Below are positions 38,001 through 48,899 of a stretch of 64,000 bases of DNA, piece after piece. The stretch is from Nemopilema nomurai (lineage: Eukaryota > Cnidaria > Scyphozoa > Rhizostomeae > Rhizostomatidae). The stretch spans positions 124,001 to 188,000 of the forward strand of contig PEDN01001365.1 of the NCBI GenBank assembly GCA_003864495.1, in the 5' to 3' direction. Positions within the stretch are counted from its first letter, which is position 1; each line of letters starts with the position of its first letter. The position numbers were made by a program, and so were the translations under genes. Under the pieces are notes generated by a model, which saw nothing but the letters and a program-made list of their open reading frames with translations, did not search any database and was not told the origin of the DNA.

Positions 38001-40328
38001 ACTCAGAAATCAAGGTTTGAAAAATAGTGTTTATATCTCTAAACGTAAAATTGCTGGTTGGGAAACTGGTATTTGTTAAGTTAAGGGGTGTTGAAATCCT
38101 GTACTATAAATGATAGGATTTGTGGAAATCTAAATAAAGATTTTGAGGAAATCTCAATAAAGATTTTTAGGATCCTAAAAATTATTAACCGTCTGTAGCT
38201 GCACAATCTATTTGAACAAATTTTTTGTTTTGAATTCAGCGCTTCAACCCTATTGAAAATGAATATTCTTTGCGTCATCATTGGTACATCCTCATTTCTT
38301 ACACGTGTCATCAGCTTTATCGTCGATGAGTAAATTTCACCCCCTTTTCTGTTCTATAACAGATGGCAACTGTATTTAAAAGATTGTACTTGAGAGGACC
38401 CTGAAACTCCAAACGTTCTAGGAGTAGCCCCTCCCCTTCGAATTAGCAATCTGAAAAGGCCGCGCGCTTCCAATTGTCTCACGGAATCCTGCTTGAGAGA
38501 ATGACTATTGCAGGTATCTTTGTGTACAGAAGGACAGACTACCTCTGCTTTCTTGTGGATTTGATCACGTTCAAGAGGTTTATCAGCTTTGATTCACGAA
38601 AACACAACTTCACAGTTACTTAAACAACCAATTTCGACTTCTCGCAGCGATTCAAACTGTCCTGTTTACAGAATTTATCGTATGCGGGGAGATTTTCGGG
38701 CATCGAGCAAATACAACGACGGCAAACAGCCACCTAGTGCTATTTCATAACAAAAAGTACATTCTTGATTCCAGCTTCATTGATTAAACATCTATTGGTC
38801 TATCTTTTGACCATAAGCGATTAATCCTTTGCTTGGTTACAAAACTATTTGATCGAACACTATTGCTGTCATGAGCCAAAATCTCAACAGCAATTATGAA
38901 TTTGTACAGATTGCAGAGGAATTAAATAAATCCGGTAAAAAATTGTATGGGCCTACTCTCCAAATCAAAAATAAAAGTCCACGATGCTCTTTACAATAGA
39001 AATCAAAAGCAGTTCCACTCCAGCTTCTGATAACTCGGGACCTTAGAAGCAATGACCGGAACTTATAATATACATTTAGAAATGCCTTTATGCCTTATGT
39101 CCGGAATTTAACACGTAGCAATGTCCGGACACTAGTTTGCTCAGTATCAGATAGACCGGATAGTTACCAATAATACAATACAATCCGGATAGTTACCAAT
39201 TGCGTATTTTGAGAAAGAGCCAAGAATTATTGATAAATAGTGAAATGCATGAAAAGTAAAATGATGATAAAAAACAATAATAATAATAAAATAATAATAA
39301 TGATAATAATAATGAAAAATATATGAATGAAAAAGAAATATTGAATAAGTTAAATGAGTAAAACGTTTGTAATCCAACTCGTGGTAGCAGGTGTAAAGAG
39401 AATTCTTCTTTTCACATTGTGACAAATAATTTTGTGTAAAACAGTTTATCGGCCTTTGCTGAGAGTTAGTGATCCAGAATCGTAGTGGAAATACGTTAAG
39501 ACCATATTTAAAGTCTGCGTGATAATTAAAATAGACCATTTTGTACGCCTTATAAAGAGTGTTTAACAACAAGTGAAGTTGTGAATTGAACGATAATTGA
39601 AGAATGAAGATTATCTCAGCTGCGATTAAAAACATTCATATGTCAATGAATATACTGCTTACTTAAATAATAAAAGTTTCGCCAATGAAAATTGTGTTTG
39701 CAATAACTAAATATACAGCGTAGCTAAGGAAAGAAATAGGACTCTTACCGCTTTCTGTTTCGTTCGGCGATAGTAACGGCAGGTTTCTTGTGGTTGCGAG
39801 ACTTGTCGATACTTTTGACGGCGTAACCGCATCTTTCGGTACGTTTTCGATTTCCTTTAGCGAAATTGTTGATGTTATCGGTACGAACAGGTTCATGCTA
39901 TTGCGATCGTCGAAACTTATCGGAGTTGTCGTCGTAGAGCGAAACGTTAACTGAAGTGGCGTTGCGGCGAAATTTCGAGACGAGCATCGCGTAACGGAAG
40001 TGCTACTGCTATCAGGCGAAACGCGAGACGAGCGAATTTGTTCTGCAGTTCCCCACATACAGTCACTTTTAAGCATCGGCAAGCGAAGATCCCGGAAGTC
40101 TTCGGCGAAGTCGTAAAACGGATCGTTCTCTTCGCTATCAGCGAAACATGTTGTGGAATACAAATCGAAAGTATCGTCCAGTGTAGATTCTTTAACGAAA
40201 TAGTCACTTTCATCGTCATCGACAAAGCTTTCGAGGCGAGGCGTCGAAGGCGGCGTTAAATAACTGTACAACCGACTGGCGTATTGGTGGTCGTCCCCAA
40301 TCAAGCGATCCTTTTCTTTTCGCGCCAT
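34566..40328 (-). CDS. Myc transcription factor, complete two-exon gene
   Basis: The gene encodes a 352-residue nuclear transcription factor that should bind CACGTG E-boxes as a dimer with Max. Coding exons are 40328-39749 and 35044-34566, joined in phase 1 across a 4704-bp intron (GCG|GTAAGAG donor, GTAG acceptor). Myc box I is at residues 24-30 (LTPPSTP) and Myc box II at 88-92 (SDCMW). The acidic EDEIDVV block lies at 194-200, directly after the splice junction, and is a hallmark of Myc. A Ser-rich linker leads to the basic region at 272-281 with His273, Glu277 and Arg278 in the DNA-contacting pattern. The helix-loop-helix contains IENNERAPKVVILKKA as in vertebrate Myc, and a leucine zipper runs to the C-terminus. 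The protein is shorter than human MYC (about 440) because the central region is reduced. The start ATG has A at -3 and G at +4. A partial Myc-like gene lies 32 kb further on along the same strand. Confidence 0.95.
35222..36276. promoter_or_regulatory. Candidate intronic enhancer of Myc: E-box cluster with CRE
   Basis: Four perfect CACGTG E-boxes lie at 35222-35227, 35312-35317, 35734-35739 and 36240-36245. A perfect CRE octamer TGACGTCA follows at 36269-36276. Elsewhere in the window CACGTG occurs about once per 3-4 kb by my reading. CACGTG is the site bound by Myc-Max, so self-regulation is possible. Function is inferred from site density only. Confidence 0.45.
35964..36094. repeat. 31-bp tandem repeat, about four copies, in the Myc intron
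   Basis: The unit starts CTGGGGGCTGGTTTCCCGCG and ends AATTCAC. It is repeated four times with few changes, and a fifth, decayed unit follows. The GC content contrasts with the AT-rich intron. It sits inside the E-box cluster. Confidence 0.85.
36300..39270. other. Remainder of the Myc intron
   Basis: No exon was recognised on either strand. Several plus-strand frames between 36361 and 37607 overlap a G-rich stretch (about 37400-37480) and look like chance. Confidence 0.4.
39275..39314. repeat. (AAT)n microsatellite, imperfect
   Basis: A short run of AAT/ATA trinucleotides with one GAT interruption lies in the Myc intron, about 430 bp inside its 5' end. Confidence 0.8.
39749..40328 (-). CDS. 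Myc coding exon 1 (Myc box I and II)
   Basis: It encodes residues 1-193 plus one base and ends at a GCG|GTAAGAG donor. It carries LTPPSTP, an acidic stretch rich in Asp and Glu (residues 37-80), and the LKSDCMWG Myc box II. Confidence 0.95.
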
Positions 40329-40351
40329 TTTCGAAATGAAAGTGAGAACGA

Positions 40352-40499
40352 ATAATCAGCTGATTCGATTGTCAAAACCGAGGCTTTGATTTGAAAATAA
40401 ACTTCTGTTCGCAATCAGTCTACAACTGGTCTGAGTCTACGGCAGCCCTGCGACTCCAATACCAACAGTTGTTCTTAATGTTCTTTAATCACCTTTGAT
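40352..40499 (-). promoter_or_regulatory. Myc 5' region with TCF-type sites and an E-box dyad
   Basis: AATCAGCTGATT, a 12-bp dyad around CAGCTG, lies at 40353-40364, just upstream of the ATG. Two TCF/LEF-type sites lie on the plus strand at 40384-40390 (CTTTGAT) and 40492-40499 (CCTTTGAT, the full consensus). In Hydra a myc gene is reported to be controlled by beta-catenin/TCF, so these sites are plausible. The transcription start was not identified. Confidence 0.4.
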
Positions 40500-41220
40500 A
40501 CACTTACTTCCGCGATCACAGTGTGGAAAAGAAACCGTTATGATTCTTGAACCCAGCCATACTGCGAAAAACGTCTCTTTAAACGATGCTTCTGATGCTC
40601 CTTCGATGAGCAGAACGCTCTCAAAGCAGCCAAGCAAACTGCTCAAGTTATCGTCTGACGACAAAGACTTCTCTAACTGTGCACAAAGACAGCAAGTTAT
40701 TTCGCAAAGCTAACCAAACAAAGTCTGTCGTGCAACGTACTACAGATGTAATTAACCGCGCGTTGCTGCTGAATCGACTAAACTCCCTCTTGACTCTGAT
40801 TTCGATGTCCCGGCTGCCGCATTTATCACCAAGTATTTCCTTAAGACACAAGCTATGTTTACGCCATTCAGCTGGGATACCAGCCGCTATTGCAAGTGCT
40901 TTATTGGTGAGGTCCGGCGCACGTGTTTCACAAGTGTACACATAATCTAAAAAATCTTATGATCTTTAAGATACGAAAGAATTGCCCGCCGCGTATAAAG
41001 ATGGGCACCCGCGCAGCACGGGGGATCTGCTGGCTAAACAAATGCTGCAAAACCGCGCGCTCTTCACCTGATTTCAGTGTGGGAGTGGGGATACCTGCAA
41101 ACTTATACGCGTCTGTATAGCCGGCGCTACTCACGTTACCGAACCCCCGGTTTTTCGAGCATATGCTCCAGTGTAGGCTCATATTAGCGATCAGAAGGCG
41201 GGCGAACTATCCGTACACCG
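40500..41220. other. CpG-rich segment upstream of Myc, unidentified
   Basis: CG dinucleotides are much denser here (for example CCGCGCG, CCCGCCGCG, GCCGGCG) than in the flanks. Reading frames of 60-100 codons occur on both strands, but they break into each other by frame changes and show no known domain. It may be a decayed mobile element or a CpG-rich upstream region of Myc; I cannot decide. Confidence 0.35.
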
Positions 41221-41229
41221 AGCAAGACG

Positions 41230-44200
41230 CTAAGCTGAAAAGGATTCTTATGTTTAAGTCCCCAGTAACAATGCACTGGGAGATAACAGAAATTATTGCC
41301 ACGCGTTTACATTTCCTTCTTACATACTTTTGAATCGCCTTTTAAATAGGTATTAGATGCAAATCGTACACGCAATTGCAAGATTGTATGCAATCTGGCG
41401 ATTTCTTCTATACACTATCTTACTTTCTTATGGTTCCTTCTGACATCAATGGTAACGATTGCTAAAATATGCAACAAGATAGCCCAATATCATCAATTTG
41501 TGGTTAGTTTTCAGGACAATCTGTTTCTAGAAGTCCCTTCTGGACATTGGATGTCAACATAACCTCTTAAACCTTTATTTCCCTCCTTCTAATTCTTCAG
41601 AGCTCGTTAAGTTGAAAATCAAATAGTTTAATCTTTCACCAATCTACCAACAAAACATAAAAAAATCATCTTCCTAAGCGTCCTTTCTTTACTTATCAAC
41701 ACATTGCTGCAGCCATATCTGGCAGTCCAAAACATGCCCAGCTATAAAGTAGCTGAATTACTAATTGCTGAATCCCCTGACTGCAAGAAAGATGCGATGT
41801 AGAAGGGAAGCAACAATACCTTTCTCTTCAATGATTTGTCCAAGAATATGCCCCCTCCAATAAGAATCTGTGCTGCAAACACTTCCGCATCTACGAAAGA
41901 GGGTAAAAATGTTGAGCATCGATGTGCCGTTCGGAAGGGGAGCAAAAAGATGCAGAGAAGAGGAAGAATATTAAGACCAGTACCACAAACTGAACGTTCA
42001 CACATCTTAAATGGTGATCAATGGTGTATTCCAGTGCTTTTAATCTACTAAAGCTACTAATTTCAAATAATTCTTAATAAAAAATCGACTAAAGCATTGT
42101 AAGATTGCAAATGACGTAGATGATCTTTGAAGTTTACTTAAAGCAAACAGCACACCTCTAGCTTTAAAAAAATCAAAAGTAAATCGGGCAGGAACTGTTA
42201 TTTATAAATTATATGATAACCTCAAATCTTCTGAGGTTCCAACAATGAAGCTTAACAATACAAAGCCCTTGTTTATTTGGCATAATCAAAACGAAATAAA
42301 TGAACAAGTAAAGTCGTTTGCAGTTAGATAATATCAAAAGTTCAGTTCCCTCATCAGTCACGAAAAGAATGAAAACACAATAAGCAGATTTGTCCATCTG
42401 AATTATTCGTCATACACAAGAGAACCAACACGCAAAGAGCCAAGCCGCAAATGTATTCATTTGACAAGACTTGAATCTGCGCTAACGTGAGAAGAATCTA
42501 TGTTCCATGTTTATTCGTAAAACGCAATGTTCAAATTACACAATTTTTGTGCTTTTTCGTAATATCATTGTGCTCTTAACACCATTTGGTTCAAACACAA
42601 ATATTCTGGAAATTTGTGACAAAGCTATGCTGGTTTTCGAAGTAGAAATCAAAATTACCCCACCAAAGGAGTGGAATTTTTACATTCATAGATTGGAAAA
42701 CATTTATTAAAGAGCGGCTCAACGTAAACAAATTGAAACGATACCTAGATGCATTGAGGCATTTTCGGTAGAAAGCAGTAGAACACATCAAAATGCAATG
42801 GGAGATTTCTGCAGACCCGTTGTAGCGTCAGACAAGTTTAAAGCTTACTATCTATTTCTCTCAAAGTTTGATTTTAAGTTTGTGCAAAGAAGCCAATTGA
42901 TAAAGATTCGCGCACTCGATAGAATTATCTGTCTTGTTTCTTCATTGATGGCGAGAAAATGAGCATTGCAGTTTAAAGAACGTGACGGTCTTAAGTCGTT
43001 ATTAGAAATTTCACGCTTAATGCAATGATCATGCAAAAGTTTTCTGCTAGCCACGCTTCGCATGGAACTTGGAGCAGCAACTTAGACAGTCCTTTTCCTC
43101 AAACAACAAACTTATGGAGTCCTGCCTACTCCATAACAGTGAACAGTATTCTTCGTACACTATGTTCCGTCAGTTCCTGATGACGAAATTAAGCCTGAAA
43201 TTTGAAGTACTTTAACTTTAACCGTCATGTTCTATATACCAAAAGCTTGTAAATTTTTGCCTTCGTTGCATTGAGTATTATGGTGCTAATTATACAATCT
43301 TCTTCGAGACATAACAGGATGTTGAAAAAGACAAAAAACAAAGTCTAAAAAAGGAATAGAAATAGTTCAAACAAGAGAGTGAATTTGAGATAAAGTTTTA
43401 ATAAAGTGTTCGTGCGTTTGCTACTAGAACAATGCAGAAAATCATTTGCAGATTGCGAACTAAAAGCTGCAAAGAAAGAGTGCTGCATTTTGAACAATTT
43501 AAGAAGCAAAAAAAAAACTTAATATCATAGACAAAATCTTTTTAACTTTTCCAGAAAAGTTTTGTGTTTCCCAAACACCTCTTCTTGCTCTTGATTGAAC
43601 ATGAAATATGTTTGAAAAGCACAAAGCAGACGATAGAAGCATTTTATGGTAAACGAAAAAAGGTTATGAAGAAAGGGAGAAGTTAAGCATGATGCATTAC
43701 ATTTTACTGCATTATTTGTCATATTTCTAGTTATGACTGCTTTGGAAACCGCGATTTATTGCTTGAAGCATATTCAGAGCATTAGGTCAACACATAAGAA
43801 GATGCAGAAACTACGAAAACTTCTGTAAAACCGTTGTTGAATATTGAAAGAAAATGCGCTCTAGTTGTTTACAAACTAAACTGTTATTACATTTATAAAT
43901 GCAGTTAAGTATTTTCAGGCGTGTAGGAATCTTTGTTAACGGAAAATCCTTTGCTGGCGGTCGACTCAAAGTCCAACCCGACAAACACGCCATCAAAAGA
44001 CTACAGACATATATTGCTCATCGAAGCAGCTTTTGAACCTTGTTTAATATCTGTGTGATTATGACAATAAGCAAAATGGCTAGGTTGTATATCCAATAAT
44101 CAAGCCAGGACTAAATGACGCAAGATTTGATGAAATTACTTCAAACAAAAGCGAACGACAATCACCAAAACGGGCATTCATCATGCCACGTGGATTCGAA

Positions 44201-47200
44201 GGCGGAACACAAAGCCTGAAGGACTGCCAATTGTCTAGCCGCGCGCCTATATACAGTGCGCACAATTCAAGAATTAACTAGACTTAATAAGTTTCAATGA
44301 AATGATGGCGACTTAATAACACCAGGTGTACTAGGCCCGACGGTGCGATGGACTATATTGTGTTTGATCATATTCAAACTCGTATAGCCACGGCAGAAAA
44401 ATTCTTATTAAGATATTATAATCAATTCAAAAACTAATGCGAGTTCGTTCCACAAAAGACCTTCAGAATTAAAACGCTGGTAGAATTTTGGTAAATAATG
44501 GGCATACATGTTTGAAACAATTGAAGTGGACACGCCCAAAATAACTCATGGTTTGGCAATTTGACAACAGTTTTGGGGGTACCTAGAAATTCGGATGTTC
44601 TGGTGTTATTTTGTATGATGCAAAATATTTAAAAGAATGCAGATCTGATGAACATTGCTTTTGTATTGGAAATACAGAGTAAGTAGATGAATATTTAGAA
44701 ACCTTTTGGAGTCATAGACTTAATTCTTATAGCCTTAAAAAGGATTTCAAAGAAATCATTCTATAGTACTTGCATACCTTGTAACTATTATACAACTTGT
44801 AAGATCCAAAATGACCTTGTTTGAAATATTAGTGCTTAATTGTATTGCATAGTGAAATTTAGTTTACATAGTGAAACAATTACTGTTTCGATCTAGGATG
44901 AATGTCATTTCTAAGAACCCAAAATTTCTTAGCGCGTCTTCGTTGGGCGTTTCCAAAACCAGCTTGAACAGGGCAACTAATAGGACTTCAAAAATTGGGG
45001 GCGGGGGGGCCTATGATACATTAAAGATACAATGAAAAAGCTTCTAATGCATTACAAAAAGTTACAATGTAAAAAAAATTGAGGGAAGCATGCTTCAATG
45101 GTTCCATTAGAGGCTCTGTGATAAGTGACATTTAAAACAATAATACATCACGGTTTGCAAACATTCAACTTAAAAAACATTACAGCTCTAAAAAGCTAAT
45201 ATTGCATTGAAAACCCTTAACTCTAGGCAAACAGTATATGAGAACTTTGTACCATTTCAAATTGTGAAATTTTAAAGGAAAGTCCATAAAATGACTATGA
45301 TATAAGGAATACTAGGATATATAGGATACTAGAAAGCAGGGAGTCATGATCCAATTATTTTTTCCAATGAGTTGGTGATGTCTTATGCTTAAAGTAATGC
45401 ATTATGAAAACAATTAATTTAACAATTAGTGTACTTAGGGTTTGCTCTTAGGCCTAGCAGCTTATAGGCAAAAGGCACTCGAAAGAAGCTCGAAGAAAGG
45501 GATATTTGTTAGGCCCCTGAGAACCGTATCAGGATGAGGGCTATTGAAACACGTGTTGTCAACCTCAATGATTCAAGTTGTTATCTCAATCTTGCAAGCT
45601 GCAAAATCACTCAAATGGCAGTTGGAGACTTCAAAACCGCTATATCCCTTGTGCTAATGGGATTTTGAATTTTCCAAAATCCACGGATATATTTCCGAAA
45701 CAGAAAGGCTTTATGGTACAATTGTATTTTCTTGAGCAACCAGTGTCTTTGTCCAGTCCTGGGAATACTTTTAGAAAGGGGGTTGATTGCAAAGTGTCGT
45801 AAAAACGGCACTGAAAAATTCCGAGAATACTCCACTTTGATTTGCGGTCAGAATATGAAATCTTTCGACATATACAGTAGCTCATAGTTAACACTACAAA
45901 GGTTTTGCGCTTACGTATGTATCTGGGACTCTAGGTTCCCCCTCTAAATAAGCCTTCCTCAGTCACCTAACCCTTAGAGCAGAAAGGTCACTGCGAAGGA
46001 AACAGCCTTGGCTTTTGGGGTGTGCACACACATACGGTGTAGGCCATGACATCGGAGCCTCTTGCAACATAAATCGACTACAAATGCTTTAAAAACCCAA
46101 AAATAATTTTCTTATTCAGAAAGATCTGACAAATTGACTTTATTTTGAACTTGGTGGTGCAAAATTTCCCACCCTCCAAAGGCTTTTGCTATAAGCCCTC
46201 TCTAGAAAAGCAATCAGGATTTTTGCAGTGAAAGTTGAATCAGATGTGTCATATTCAACTGCTAAATGAACGTTGTATAAAAAAGACAAATTAATATGCG
46301 CGTCAAAATTATTTTTGTGAATTCAAAGCAGCCACAGCTGAACAGGTTTGATACAACGCTATGCTGGGCTAGAGTAACTGGAATTCAGTTTTTGCAAAGT
46401 AGACGGAAGTAGTAACAGAGAAGAAATTACCAGGACACAGCGGACGACAAAGAATGCAATTATTTGATTACCCTGCAACAGAGTTCTGATCACAGTTCTA
46501 TTTACACGACTGTTTCTTTTATGCTTTGAAGCCTTTTGAAGCTCGAATTCCACGTGATCACCAATTAGGCAGAGTCGAGGCTACCAAAGGCATCACATAA
46601 AAGCACGTCTGAGACAATGCATTTACATTGCAGCACACAGAAAGGCTGCTTTTAGGAGGGTTAACTGTTTAGAATGCCTTGTGCTTTGTGCTGTTTAGAA
46701 TATCTACAATACAGTATGTTATGAAGAAGCTCTTGTCGAAAAAATCCTTCAAATTTGGTACCGAGAAATCATCGTTTTTTTATCTTTCTACAAATTCTTT
46801 TCAATTTGGATGAATAATTTATTCTGCATTTGGGCGTGCAAGACATTGTATGTAGACAGCTACGTTTTGTTTAGCTGAAACTCATTAAGTACACTTCCTG
46901 TGTTGCCAGACGAAACAGTAATGTGTTTACAATAGGAAACACGAAAACAGGCCTGAGCGAAACAAAAGGGCGGCAAATGGCCTGCTGGCAGTGCAAGAAC
47001 ATTTTCAAAGTTTTTCAGAAAACTGGTTAAACTTGTAAAAATTGAGAACAATCTAATGGCAAAGAAAATAAAACAGCAACGCCAGAAACGTTGTGAGAAA
47101 CTCAAGTTGTCATGAACTTCGAGTTAATTGTCGAACTTAATTTGAAAACAGAGGCATTCCACATCATGTTAGATATTTAACCTGGTAATTCTGAAGTAAA

Positions 47201-47400
47201 GTTCAAAATAATAGGGCTCATAGCACATCTGTGTGGAGTCCCAATACATACATTGCCTTAAGTGTATTTGAACAGCTGATGATGTTTTCTTGGACTAACA
47301 TTCCTTCATCCTTTCTATAAACAATGTTGCCGTATCGGTACTCTGTTATCAAATAGCTTTGGTAAGGGGAAATTGATTTTGATTTGATTCATTCTACCTT
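41230..47400. other. Intergenic DNA, nothing recognised
   Basis: AT-rich sequence with short frames only. A run of G mixed with C lies at about 44997-45009. No RNA gene was found. Confidence 0.4.
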
Positions 47401-47404
47401 GCCT

Positions 47405-47617
47405 CTAAAGGTATTTGTAGGATACTGAGAAGCTTATCGAGCAGTGCTCTGGTCCTTCCTCTCGATGTGACCACACCTCGTGATTCCTTATGCCTGGAAT
47501 CGCAGAGAGCTGGCGACTCTTCTTACTCTGGGTGAAAGTTTGCTCATGCCAGGGACTCGAACCACGGACCCTTGGGTGTGTAGTCAGCGACTCTAACCTC
47601 TGAGCCATCCTCCCACC
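47405..47617 (-). mobile_element. tRNA-derived SINE
   Basis: Read on the minus strand, the head has an A box TGGCTCAGAGG (47607-47597). A B box GGTTCGAGTCC (47563-47553) lies about 33 bases later, which is the spacing of an internal RNA polymerase III promoter. The ends do not pair as a tRNA acceptor stem, so it is not a tRNA gene. About 140 bases of unrelated body follow. No target-site duplication or poly-A tail was seen, so the right-hand limit of the body is approximate. Translating such elements gives meaningless open frames. Confidence 0.75.
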
Positions 47618-47629
47618 ATAAGGAAGTAC

Positions 47630-48380
47630 AGGGCAAGTAAATAAACGTAAAATAGAAAAAACCGGGGAAAAATGAGGTGTTTTAAGATTTATTGGCAGAT
47701 TAAGTTGTGGATCGAAATTAGCTAGAGAAAACTACAATTATGTGATGGATATTGATAGGAAGTCTATTCAGTACCGCAGGCATGCGAACACGAACACTAG
47801 GAAGGAGGCTAAGACCTACATAGGTTTCTTCTTTACGAGAAGAAATTGTGACGTCACTCTTCAGTAGGTGCAATGCATTCTACGCAATAGTGATATACCG
47901 ATTTCAAGTAATCAGCTTACAAGTTTCTTAAAAATCATCTATCACAGCCTTTGGCATATGGCAATCCATAACAAGATGATTGCTTTATCGTATTCTATAT
48001 ACTGACCCTCAAGTCCGTTAAGGGTCTCAAGCGGACCCTATTTATGGTAGAGATGTTTGTTTTTAAAGTGCTGCATGGTGTGAAGGTTACGCAGTTGAGA
48101 GGGCATGCTCAGAAACACTTGCCCTTTTAAATAAATATGCTGCATTTCATCTGCAGGAGGACGGATTCGTTTGGCTTGATCCAGGTCTGAGCTGATATCA
48201 ACATACCATGTTGATGAAAGAGAATTCAATAAAACTCCGGCACTGCGAATGCTGAGAGAAGAGATTACAATGAGAAGGATTCATTTTGGGGTAAGATGTT
48301 AGCGTGAAAACAAGCGAATCATGATTGGTGGGAGAAAACTCTATGGTCCTCTTTGGTAAAAGCAGGCATAGACTAGATAG
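47630..48380. other. Intergenic DNA, nothing recognised
   Basis: Short frames only. A CRE octamer is at 47849-47856. Confidence 0.4.
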
Positions 48381-48383
48381 TGA

Positions 48384-48868
48384 AGTAGAATTCATGTTAT
48401 AATTCTTTAAAGATGTGCCAAGATAGTCAAGAAGAATTCATATTATAATTCTTTAAAGACATGCTAAGATAGGCAAGTAGATTTCATACTATGATTCTTT
48501 AAAGACATGCCAAGATAGTAAAGTAGAATTCATAGTATACTTCTTTAAAGACGTTCCAAGGTAGTCGAGAAGAATTCATATTATACTTTTTAAAGACCTT
48601 CCAAGGTAGTCAAAAATAATTTATATTATAATTCTTTAAAGACATGCTAAGATAGCCAAGTAGATTTCATACTATGATTCTTTAAAGACATGCTAAGATA
48701 GTCAAGAAGAATTCATATTAGAATTCTTTAAAGACATGCCAAGATGGTCAAGAAGAATTCATATTATAATTCCTTAAAGACCTGCCAAGATGGTCAAGTA
48801 GTATTCATATTATAATTCTTTAAAGACGTGCCAATATAGGGAAGTAGAATTCATACTATGATTCTTTA
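48384..48868. repeat. 46-bp tandem satellite, about 10.5 units
   Basis: Each unit reads roughly GTAGAATTCATATTATAATT, then CTTTAAAGACATGCCAAGAT, then AGTCAA. The period is 46 bp with a few 44-48 bp units. Units 2-3 and 6-7 share the same variants (GCTAAGATAG followed by GATTTCATACTATGATTC), suggesting that a block of about four units was duplicated. The right edge breaks off mid-unit at CTTTAGCTG. Confidence 0.9.
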
Positions 48869-48899
48869 GCTGCTGAAATGTCTTGATTAAGCCAGAAGA

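Noticed and set aside
39147..39635. Minus-strand frame of 162 codons in the Myc intron
   Set aside because: It overlaps the AAT microsatellite, which is read as Tyr/His/Ile repeats, and has no domain.
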